The notes under the pieces: model-generated
What the model was told of the DNA's origin: nothing
Database searches by the model: none
Seen by the model: the letters and a program-made list of their open reading frames with translations, nothing else
Source: Chryseobacterium gleum
Lineage (GTDB): Bacteria; Bacteroidota; Bacteroidia; Flavobacteriales_D; Crocinitomicaceae
Reading direction: 5' to 3'
Length of the DNA: 5,430 bases
NCBI GenBank assembly: GCA_945877045.1
Contig: CAMCQW010000143.1
Coordinates: 1-5,430, forward strand
Shown here: positions 1-5,430 of the stretch, piece after piece
Position numbering within the stretch: the first letter of the stretch is position 1
Layout of the letters: the number at the start of each line of letters is the position of its first letter
Program-made: the position numbers and the translations under genes

Positions 1-63
1 CATTCAAGATAACAAATTCTAAACAGGAAGATATCGTTTAATAATCTTAAGAGAATAATTTAT

Positions 64-77
64 TAACCAATTGGTTA
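64..77. repeat. Perfect 14-bp palindrome upstream of the IPExxxVDY-pyk unit
   Basis: TAACCAATTGGTTA reads identically on both strands, with 7-bp arms and no spacer. It ends 36 bp before the ATG at 114. A spacer-free palindrome cannot form a good RNA hairpin, so a binding site for a dimeric DNA-binding protein is more plausible than a terminator. It overlaps the TTG of a possible -33 element. The regulator is unknown. The palindrome is certain; its function is inference. Confidence 0.4.
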
Positions 78-99
78 CTAAAATTAGCAGATATAATTA
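71..99 (+). promoter_or_regulatory. Weak candidate promoter for the IPExxxVDY-pyk operon
   Basis: TTG at 71-73 is followed after 18 nt by TATAATTA at 92-99. This partly matches the Bacteroidota -7 consensus TAnnTTTG and contains a TATAAT hexamer. Transcription would start near 104-107, just before the ATG at 114. The match is clearly poorer than that of the gcvP promoter in this same window. The unit may equally be transcribed from genes further upstream. A perfect TATTTTTG at 102-109 has no TTG at the right distance and would start transcription at or inside the start codon. Confidence 0.3.
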
Positions 100-113
100 A
101 GTATTTTTGTGGT

Positions 114-551
114 ATGGCAGAGAAAGTAAAAAGATATGTGTTAGAAAACGAACCTGTGGAGACTTTTGAATTTGTCGGTATTTGTTCAGCACAAAGTGAT
201 TTTCGTTTGGCATGGCATTTAAATACTAGATTTAATATTTTTTTAGAGAAAAGCAATGTAAATATTGAAGTCCCAATAAAAAAAACAGCTGAATTTGATC
301 GATTTAATTACTATTTTTACCATGACCCACAAAACTTAATTTCGTACTTTTTAATACGGAATAAACAGGAAGGGCGTATTTTTATGTCTGAGAAACCGAG
401 CATAGATTATTTTTTAATCATGCAAGAAAATTATATTTTAAATCCTCAAGATATGATCGATGAATTGCGCAAGATGGAAAGTGTAATCGCGGCTTTTGGA
501 TTTTCAAGTGATGAATTTCACTTGTCAGAATACCTTATTTTTGAAAAATAA
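114..551 (+). CDS. IPExxxVDY family protein (function unknown)
   Basis: This is a complete 145-residue protein of a small Bacteroidota family named after a conserved IPExxxVDY motif; no biochemical role is established. The motif is present in variant form at residues 91-99 (M-S-E-K-P-S-I-D-Y), followed by a hydrophobic FLIM strand, as is usual for the family. Other features are an N-terminal VKRYVLENEP segment, a central aromatic stretch (F64-NYYFYH) and an acidic, amphipathic C-terminus. No signal peptide or membrane segment is visible, so it is probably cytoplasmic. The start at 114 is the first ATG after the in-frame stop at 48-50, and no Shine-Dalgarno is present, as is common in this phylum. 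The stop lies 3 nt before pyk. In many flavobacteria this gene sits between rnc and pyk, which supports the assignment. A link to pyruvate kinase is suggested only by that neighbourhood. Confidence 0.85.
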   Translation: MAEKVKRYVLENEPVETFEFVGICSAQSDFRLAWHLNTRFNIFLEKSNVNIEVPIKKTAEFDRFNYYFYHDPQNLISYFLIRNKQEGRIFMSEKPSIDYFLIMQENYILNPQDMIDELRKMESVIAAFGFSSDEFHLSEYLIFEK

Positions 552-554
552 TAC

Positions 555-1973
555 ATGAAAAAAACTAAAATAGTAGCAACACTAGGACCTGCATCTTCGA
601 GTAAAGAGGTGTTAAAAGAAATGATGTTGGAAGGATTAAATGTTTGCCGCTTAAATTTTTCACATGGGGCATATGACGACCATGCGAATTCGATTAAAAT
701 TATCCGAGAGTTAAACGACGAGTTGGGATTAAACGTGGCGATTTTGGCTGATTTACAAGGACCCAAAATTAGAACCAATGAAATGGAAGCAAACGGAGTC
801 CTTTTGGAAGTTGGAAATGAAATAAAGATAATCACCGATAAAGTGGTAGGGAATGCCGTGAGATTCTCGATTAACTACCAAAAATTACCTCAGGATGTTT
901 CTCCGGGAGAGAAAATCTTATTGGACGATGGGAAGATCATGCTGGAGGTAATCACAACTAATGGAAAAACTGAAATTACTTGTAAAATCGTTCAGGGTGG
1001 AATTTTATCTTCAAAAAAAGGCGTTAATTTTCCTAACACCAAAATATCATTACCTTCCTTAACAGAAAAAGATCAATTAGATTTAGAATTTGCACTCGAC
1101 CACGAAGTAGATTGGATAGGATTGTCTTTTGTTCGTTCTGCAAGAGACATCATTGAGTTAAAACATAGAATTGCAGCTCGTGGCGCAAAAGCAAAAGTTA
1201 TAGCAAAAATAGAAAAGCCGGAGGCGCTTGACAACATTGATGACATCATAAAAGAAAGTGATGGATTAATGGTAGCACGAGGAGATCTAGGAGTCGAAAT
1301 TCCTTTTCAAAATGTTCCCTTGATTCAAAAAATGCTCATCTCGAAATGTGTGCGGAAAGCGAAACCTGTCATTGTTGCCACTCAAATGATGGAATCAATG
1401 ATTACCAATATGACTCCTTCTAGAGCAGAGGTAAATGATGTCGCTAATGCCGTACTAGATGGTACGGATGCCGTGATGCTATCAGGGGAAACTTCTGTAG
1501 GAAAATATCCGGTGGAAGTTATTCGTACAATGTCGAATATTATTAAGGAAATGGAAACCCATGAGGGTATTTACAACAAAGAGGAACTTCCCGAGCGCAA
1601 TCAAGAACGATTTATTTCTGATTCGATTTGTTTTAATGCTTGTCGTTTAAGTCAGCGCGTTGAGGCAAAAGCAATTATTACGATGTCTTTTTCTGGTTAT
1701 ACGGCGTATAAAATTGCGTCCCAGCGGCCTAACACGTCTATTTTTATTTTCACTAGCAATCGAAGCATATTAACCCAATTGAATTTATTATGGGGGGTCC
1801 GTGCATTTTATTACAATAAGCTTATTAGTACTGATCATACCATTGCGGACATCAAATACATAATGAAAAATGAAGGGTTCTTGCAACAAGGGGATTTAGT
1901 TATCAATATCGCATCTATTCCAATTGAAGATTTAGGCGGTTCTAATATGCTTAAGTTAAGTTATGTTGATTAA
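555..1973 (+). CDS. pyk: Pyruvate kinase
   Basis: This enzyme transfers the phosphate of phosphoenolpyruvate to ADP, giving pyruvate and ATP, the last step of glycolysis, in the cytoplasm. The 472-residue length is typical of bacterial enzymes. The barrel domain opens with KIVATLGPAS; CRLNFSHG (R32, N34, S36, H37) forms the substrate and cation site. LADLQGPKIR (64-73) leads into the B domain at about 70-165. The signature VIAKIEKPEA carries catalytic K218 and metal ligand E220. MVARGDLGVE supplies D244, and VATQMMESM supplies T276. The C-terminal domain (about 355-470) is complete. The GPKIR lysine (K71) replaces the glutamate of K+-dependent enzymes, suggesting K+-independent activity. The start directly precedes the first conserved strand and lies 3 nt after the IPExxxVDY stop, so the two are almost certainly co-transcribed. 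No Shine-Dalgarno is visible. The family call is very secure; the effectors cannot be read from sequence. Confidence 0.98.
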   Translation: MKKTKIVATLGPASSSKEVLKEMMLEGLNVCRLNFSHGAYDDHANSIKIIRELNDELGLNVAILADLQGPKIRTNEMEANGVLLEVGNEIKIITDKVVGNAVRFSINYQKLPQDVSPGEKILLDDGKIMLEVITTNGKTEITCKIVQGGILSSKKGVNFPNTKISLPSLTEKDQLDLEFALDHEVDWIGLSFVRSARDIIELKHRIAARGAKAKVIAKIEKPEALDNIDDIIKESDGLMVARGDLGVEIPFQNVPLIQKMLISKCVRKAKPVIVATQMMESMITNMTPSRAEVNDVANAVLDGTDAVMLSGETSVGKYPVEVIRTMSNIIKEMETHEGIYNKEELPERNQERFISDSICFNACRLSQRVEAKAIITMSFSGYTAYKIASQRPNTSIFIFTSNRSILTQLNLLWGVRAFYYNKLISTDHTIADIKYIMKNEGFLQQGDLVINIASIPIEDLGGSNMLKLSYVD

Positions 1974-1993
1974 AAATTATTGATTATTTTTAA
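1970..1993 (+). terminator. A/T-only inverted repeat at the pyk stop codon, possible weak terminator
   Basis: TTAAAAAT (1970-1977) and ATTTTTAA (1986-1993) are perfect 8-bp complementary arms around an 8-nt loop. They start within the last pyk codons. The stem has no G:C pair and no clean U tract follows (AAAAATAG comes next), so an intrinsic terminator is doubtful. The position, directly after a gene and before an independent promoter, is the main argument for it. Confidence 0.2.
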
Positions 1994-2008
1994 AAAAATA
2001 GTGATCAA

Positions 2009-2024
2009 TTTTAACTTGTTAAAA
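2009..2024. repeat. Near-perfect palindrome in the pyk-gcvP intergenic region
   Basis: TTTTAAC-TT-GTTAAAA has 7-bp arms with a 2-nt centre. It ends about 28 bp upstream of the TTG of the gcvP promoter, so it could be an operator for a regulator of gcvP. As RNA it would form only a short, A/U-rich stem. In so AT-rich a spacer, chance is a real alternative. The symmetry is seen directly; the function is inference. Confidence 0.3.
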
Positions 2025-2052
2025 ACACTTTTCAAAGCGATTTGTTAATCAA

Positions 2053-2082
2053 TTGTTCATTCATTTATAGAACGTATATTTG
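2053..2082 (+). promoter_or_regulatory. Bacteroidota-type promoter of gcvP
   Basis: TTG at 2053-2055 is followed after exactly 19 nt by TATATTTG at 2075-2082, a full match to the phylum's -33/-7 consensus (TTG-N19-TAnnTTTG) recognised by its primary sigma factor. Transcription should start around 2087-2091, leaving an untranslated leader of only about 15-20 nt before the gcvP ATG at 2106. That is too short for a riboswitch. The TTG is the last part of TTAATCAATTG (2045-2055), which resembles the palindrome at 63-77. This promoter probably drives gcvP and, through the ATGA overlap, bshB1. Confidence 0.75.
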
Positions 2083-2105
2083 TTGCCTAAAAAATTTATT
2101 TTTTC

Positions 2106-4967
2106 ATGATAAACTCATTTTCAAAACGTCACATTGGTCCTAGCGAAAGCGAAAAGTCTGAAATGCTCAAATCAATTGGAGCTGCTAGCATCGCATCTTT
2201 AATTGGCAAAACGATTCCTGCTAACATTCGTTTAAACAGTGAATTAGACATCGCAGAGGCGATGAGTGAAGCTGAATATTTACAGCACATCACCGAATTA
2301 GGGAATAAAAATAAGGTATTGAAATCATTCATTGGATTAGGTTACTATGAAACGATTGTTCCTTCGGTTATCTTAAGAAATGTTTTAGAAAATCCAGGGT
2401 GGTACACCGCTTACACGCCATATCAAGCAGAAATTTCTCAAGGACGTTTAGAAGCACTTTTGAATTTCCAAACAATGGTGATGGATTTGACGGGTATGGA
2501 AATAGCCAATGCATCGTTACTTGACGAAGCTACATCTGCCGCTGAAGCGATGATTATGATGTATAATTCCCGCTCAAGAAGTGATGTTAGCGCTGGAAAA
2601 AAGACCTTTTTTATATCCGAGGATTGTTTCCCACAAACGATTGAAGTTGTACAAGGAAGAGCCATCAATTTAGGAATTGAGCTTATTATTGGTAATGAGT
2701 CTAGCTACCAATCAAGTGAAAATTGTTTCGGTGCACTCATACAATATCCAACTGCAAAGGGAGAAATTAAAAATATTGAACCATTAATTTCAACATGGAA
2801 AGAAAATGGGATACAGGTAGCTGTAGCAACGGATTTATTGGCACTTGCCCTATTGAAAGCACCAGGTGAAATGGGTGCAGATGTGGTGTTTGGATCGTCA
2901 CAGCGATTTGGTGTTCCCATGGGATTTGGTGGGCCTCATGCTGCTTTCTTTACCACGAGAGATTCGTACAAACGAACAATGCCCGGAAGAATTATTGGTG
3001 TCTCAAAAGATGCGGATGATAATTTAGCGTTGCGCATGGCCTTACAAACGAGGGAACAGCACATTAAACGCGACAAAGCAACCTCCAACATTTGTACTGC
3101 CCAAGCTTTATTGGCTGTAATGGCAAGTATGTATGCCGTGTACCACGGACCCGCAGGAATTAAAGAAATTGCTCAAACCGTCAACGACCTTGCCAGCTTA
3201 ACAGCAAAAGGATTAAAAAGCTTAGGATTCTCTTTACACACGGATTCATTTTTTGACACGATTTGTGTTCATGGAATAGACACTGAAAAATTAAAGACCT
3301 TGTCCGAAAGTAATGGAATGAATTTTAATTATTTCGGAATTGATTCGGTAAGCCTAAGTTTTGGAGAGCCTCACACAACAAATGATGTTCAGAAAATAGT
3401 GTCCGTTTTTGCGGAATTAAAAGGTGTTTCAGCACCACAATTAGGAGAAAGAACAAACAGCATTCCAACAAATAACGCACGTGTTTCAGCGATATTAAGT
3501 CATCCCGTATTCAGCCAGCATCACTCTGAATCAAAAATGATGCGTTATTTGAAACGCCTTGAAAACAAAGATTTATCATTGGTTCACAGCATGATTGCAT
3601 TAGGATCTTGCACGATGAAACTTAATGCTGCGTCTGAATTAATTCCAATTACCAACTCGCAATTTTGCAATATGCATCCCTTTACACCAAAAGAACAAGC
3701 AAGTGGATACTATGAAATGCTGCATCAATTAGAAAAAGATCTATGTGCTTGTACCGGATTTGCCGCTGTTTCTTTGCAACCAAATTCTGGTGCACAAGGA
3801 GAGTATGCTGGCCTAATGGTCATAAAAGCTTTTCATGAGGCAAATGGCGATCTACAACGCAAGAAGATAATAATCCCTTCATCAGCTCATGGCACCAATC
3901 CAGCGTCTGCTGTAATGGCTGGTTTTGAAGTAATCGTTACGGGATGTGATGAAGACGGCAATATTAACATTGAGGAATTAGAACGCGTTGCAACAGAAAA
4001 TAAAGATATACTTGCTGGATTAATGGTTACCTATCCATCTACACATGGTGTATTTGAAGAAGGGATTCAGGTAATTACGAAGATTATTCATGATAATGGC
4101 GGCCAGGTTTATATGGATGGGGCCAACATGAATGCGCAAGTTGGATTAACGAATCCAGGAAATATTGGAGCGGATGTTTGTCATCTAAACTTGCATAAAA
4201 CTTTTGCCATTCCTCATGGCGGTGGTGGTCCAGGAATGGGACCTATCGGAGTTGCTGCTCACTTAGCTCCTTTTTTACCAGGAAATCCATTAATAAAAAT
4301 GGGAGGTCAAAAAGCAATACACGCTATTTCAGCTGCGCCTTTTGGAAGCGCACTCATACTCATAATTTCATACGGATACATCAAAATGTTAGGCGCCATA
4401 GGTCTAAGAGAAGCTACAGAAATAGCCATTTTAAATGCAAATTATATTGCGGCAAAACTGAAAGGACATTACGATATATTGTATACTGGGAAAAACGGAA
4501 TGGTTGCACATGAGATGATTTTGGATTGCCGAGCCTTCAAACAATCTGCTGAAGTGGAAGTGGCTGACATGGCAAAACGATTAATAGATTTTAATTTCCA
4601 TGCACCAACTGTTTCGTTTCCTGTAGCGGGTACCTTAATGATTGAGCCAACAGAATCTGAAGACAAGGAAGAGTTGGATCGTTTTATTTCTGCCATGATT
4701 AAAATTAGGGAAGAAATAAAGGAAATCGAAAATGGCACTGCCGACAAAGCGAATAATTTACTAAAAAACGCACCGCACACGGCCGATTGTATCATCAATA
4801 AAAACTGGGATTATCCATACACGCCACAAGAAGCAGTATATCCACTACCCTATCTAAAAGATTGGAAGTATTGGGTGCCTGTTAGACGAGTTGACAATGC
4901 TTTTGGTGATCGGAATTTGATCTGTTCATGCCCAAGCGTGGAGAGTTACCAAACAGAAAAGGTATGA
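2106..4967 (+). CDS. gcvP: Glycine dehydrogenase (aminomethyl-transferring), P-protein of the glycine cleavage system
   Basis: This PLP enzyme decarboxylates glycine and passes the aminomethyl group to the lipoyl arm of the H-protein, GcvH; with GcvT and Lpd it yields CO2, NH3, NADH and methylene-tetrahydrofolate. At 953 residues it is the fused, full-length type, not the split gcvPA/gcvPB pair. The N-terminal half (about 5-430) begins with RHIGP (8-12) and contains YTPYQAEISQGRLEA (103-117). The C-terminal half (about 440-940) holds the active site: AHGTNPASA with H595, YMDGANMNAQ with D671, and LNLHKTFAIPHGGGGPG with the PLP lysine K698. The protein ends in GDRNLICSC. The start is the ATG just before the conserved N-terminus and 24 nt after the promoter's -7 box. 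gcvT and gcvH are not in the window. The stop overlaps bshB1 by 4 nt. The assignment is very secure. Confidence 0.98.
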   Translation: MINSFSKRHIGPSESEKSEMLKSIGAASIASLIGKTIPANIRLNSELDIAEAMSEAEYLQHITELGNKNKVLKSFIGLGYYETIVPSVILRNVLENPGWYTAYTPYQAEISQGRLEALLNFQTMVMDLTGMEIANASLLDEATSAAEAMIMMYNSRSRSDVSAGKKTFFISEDCFPQTIEVVQGRAINLGIELIIGNESSYQSSENCFGALIQYPTAKGEIKNIEPLISTWKENGIQVAVATDLLALALLKAPGEMGADVVFGSSQRFGVPMGFGGPHAAFFTTRDSYKRTMPGRIIGVSKDADDNLALRMALQTREQHIKRDKATSNICTAQALLAVMASMYAVYHGPAGIKEIAQTVNDLASLTAKGLKSLGFSLHTDSFFDTICVHGIDTEKLKTLSESNGMNFNYFGIDSVSLSFGEPHTTNDVQKIVSVFAELKGVSAPQLGERTNSIPTNNARVSAILSHPVFSQHHSESKMMRYLKRLENKDLSLVHSMIALGSCTMKLNAASELIPITNSQFCNMHPFTPKEQASGYYEMLHQLEKDLCACTGFAAVSLQPNSGAQGEYAGLMVIKAFHEANGDLQRKKIIIPSSAHGTNPASAVMAGFEVIVTGCDEDGNINIEELERVATENKDILAGLMVTYPSTHGVFEEGIQVITKIIHDNGGQVYMDGANMNAQVGLTNPGNIGADVCHLNLHKTFAIPHGGGGPGMGPIGVAAHLAPFLPGNPLIKMGGQKAIHAISAAPFGSALILIISYGYIKMLGAIGLREATEIAILNANYIAAKLKGHYDILYTGKNGMVAHEMILDCRAFKQSAEVEVADMAKRLIDFNFHAPTVSFPVAGTLMIEPTESEDKEELDRFISAMIKIREEIKEIENGTADKANNLLKNAPHTADCIINKNWDYPYTPQEAVYPLPYLKDWKYWVPVRRVDNAFGDRNLICSCPSVESYQTEKV

Positions 4968-5430
4968 AATTAGATATCCTTGCTTTTGCTGCGCACCCCG
5001 ACGACGTTGAAATTTCATGCGGTGGGACACTGATCAAGTATCAGCAAATGGGAAAGAAAATCGGCATAGTCGATTTAACACAAGGAGAATTAGGGACACG
5101 CGGAAGCAGCGAAAAAAGACGAGAAGAAGCAGCGAATGCCTCTATTTCACTTGGATTGTCAGTAAGAAAGAATTTAGAATTAAAAGATGGCTTTTTTGCG
5201 AATGATGAAGCAAGCATGCTAAAAATAATCACTGAAATCCGTCGGTTTAGACCGGAAATTGTGTTGGCTAATTCATTGGAAGACCGGCATCCGGATCATG
5301 GAAAAGCGGCAAAACTAGTTGCTGATGCCTGCTTTCTTGCTGGTTTAAGCAAAATAGAAACCATGGATAACAATGAAATACAAGCGCATTATCGCCCACG
5401 CTTACTTCTTCATTACATTCAAGATTATTA
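4964..5430 (+). CDS. bshB1: Bacillithiol biosynthesis deacetylase BshB1 (partial, cut by the right edge)
   Basis: This metal-dependent LmbE/PIG-L-family enzyme removes the acetyl group from N-acetylglucosaminyl-L-malate, the second step of bacillithiol synthesis, between BshA and BshC; it is cytoplasmic. The first 155 codons are visible with no stop; the family is usually about 235-240 residues, so roughly two thirds is here. The N-terminus reads LDILAFAAHPDDVE, giving Zn ligands H11 and D14 and the likely catalytic base D13. LTQGELGTRGS (38-48) is a family hallmark. EDRHPDH (106-112) supplies H109 and the third metal ligand H112. This spacing matches the H12/D15/H113 pattern of the Bacillus cereus homologue. 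The ATG at 4964 overlaps the gcvP TGA (ATGA), suggesting translational coupling, and no proper Shine-Dalgarno is present. A related LmbE-type deacetylase is possible, but the TQGELGTRG and HPDH combination favours BshB1. Confidence 0.93.
   Translation, partial: MKLDILAFAAHPDDVEISCGGTLIKYQQMGKKIGIVDLTQGELGTRGSSEKRREEAANASISLGLSVRKNLELKDGFFANDEASMLKIITEIRRFRPEIVLANSLEDRHPDHGKAAKLVADACFLAGLSKIETMDNNEIQAHYRPRLLLHYIQDY

Noticed and set aside
1..41. Possible 3' end of an upstream gene: short open stretches run off the left edge in two frames, stopping at 20-22 and at 39-41.
   Set aside because: Only 6 or 12 residues are visible and neither matches a recognisable C-terminus. Gene order in flavobacteria would make rnc (ribonuclease III) the likely neighbour, but the sequence here cannot show it.
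47..256. 69-codon open frame on the - strand overlapping the start of the IPExxxVDY gene
   Set aside because: It is antisense to a recognised coding region, has no family features, and its composition reflects the opposite strand.
1966..1986. Direct repeat TTGATTA at 1966-1972 and 1980-1986, with an inverted copy ATTGATTA/TAATCAAT (1979-1986 and 2046-2053)
   Set aside because: Seven- and eight-base A/T-rich matches are expected by chance in such a spacer, and the first copy lies partly in the pyk coding end.
2083..2105. Glycine riboswitch in front of gcvP
   Set aside because: The promoter at 2053-2082 leaves only about 15-20 nt of leader, and the 132-bp spacer shows no G/C-rich paired structure of the kind a glycine aptamer needs.
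4469..4798. 109-codon open frame on the - strand inside gcvP
   Set aside because: It is fully antisense to the conserved C-terminal domain of GcvP, with low-complexity Ser/Ala/Ile-rich content typical of a shadow frame.
5017..5232. Short open frames on both strands (5017-5205 + and 5041-5232 -)
   Set aside because: Both lie inside bshB1, whose true frame starts at 4964 and remains open to the edge with clear catalytic motifs.
1..5430. Mobile element, CRISPR, phage, defence or other novel multi-gene system
   Set aside because: All four genes are recognised housekeeping genes covering nearly the whole window. No terminal repeats, arrays, transposase or integrase fragments, or compositional breaks are visible.

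Overview
This window is an AT-rich stretch of what looks like a member of the Bacteroidota, probably a flavobacterial-type lineage. Three things point there: a small protein of the Bacteroidota-restricted IPExxxVDY family directly upstream of pyruvate kinase; genes without Shine-Dalgarno sequences; and a textbook Bacteroidota promoter (TTG-N19-TAnnTTTG) in front of gcvP. No genus can be named from the sequence alone.

Layout, all genes on the + strand. Positions 1-113 are a short non-coding leader. It carries a perfect 14-bp palindrome and a weak promoter-like element, and may contain the last few codons of an upstream gene. Positions 114-551 encode the IPExxxVDY protein. After a 3-nt gap, 555-1973 encodes pyruvate kinase, so these two form one transcription unit. 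The 132-bp intergenic region 1974-2105 holds two A/T-only inverted repeats and the gcvP promoter. Positions 2106-4967 encode the full-length, fused (non-split) glycine dehydrogenase P-protein of the glycine cleavage system. Its stop codon overlaps (ATGA) the start of a bacillithiol-biosynthesis deacetylase gene, bshB1, which begins at 4964 and runs off the right edge with 155 codons visible.

Functionally this is housekeeping metabolism. Pyruvate kinase performs the last ATP-forming step of glycolysis. The P-protein decarboxylates glycine to feed one-carbon metabolism. BshB1 makes the glucosaminyl-malate precursor of the thiol bacillithiol. The genes are intact, with the expected catalytic residues. 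I see no mobile element, CRISPR array, tRNA/rRNA gene, toxin or defence locus, and nothing that amounts to an undescribed system. The points worth a second look are the shared TTAAYCAATTG element at both candidate promoters, the gcvP-bshB1 translational overlap, and residue-level traits of pyruvate kinase and the P-protein.
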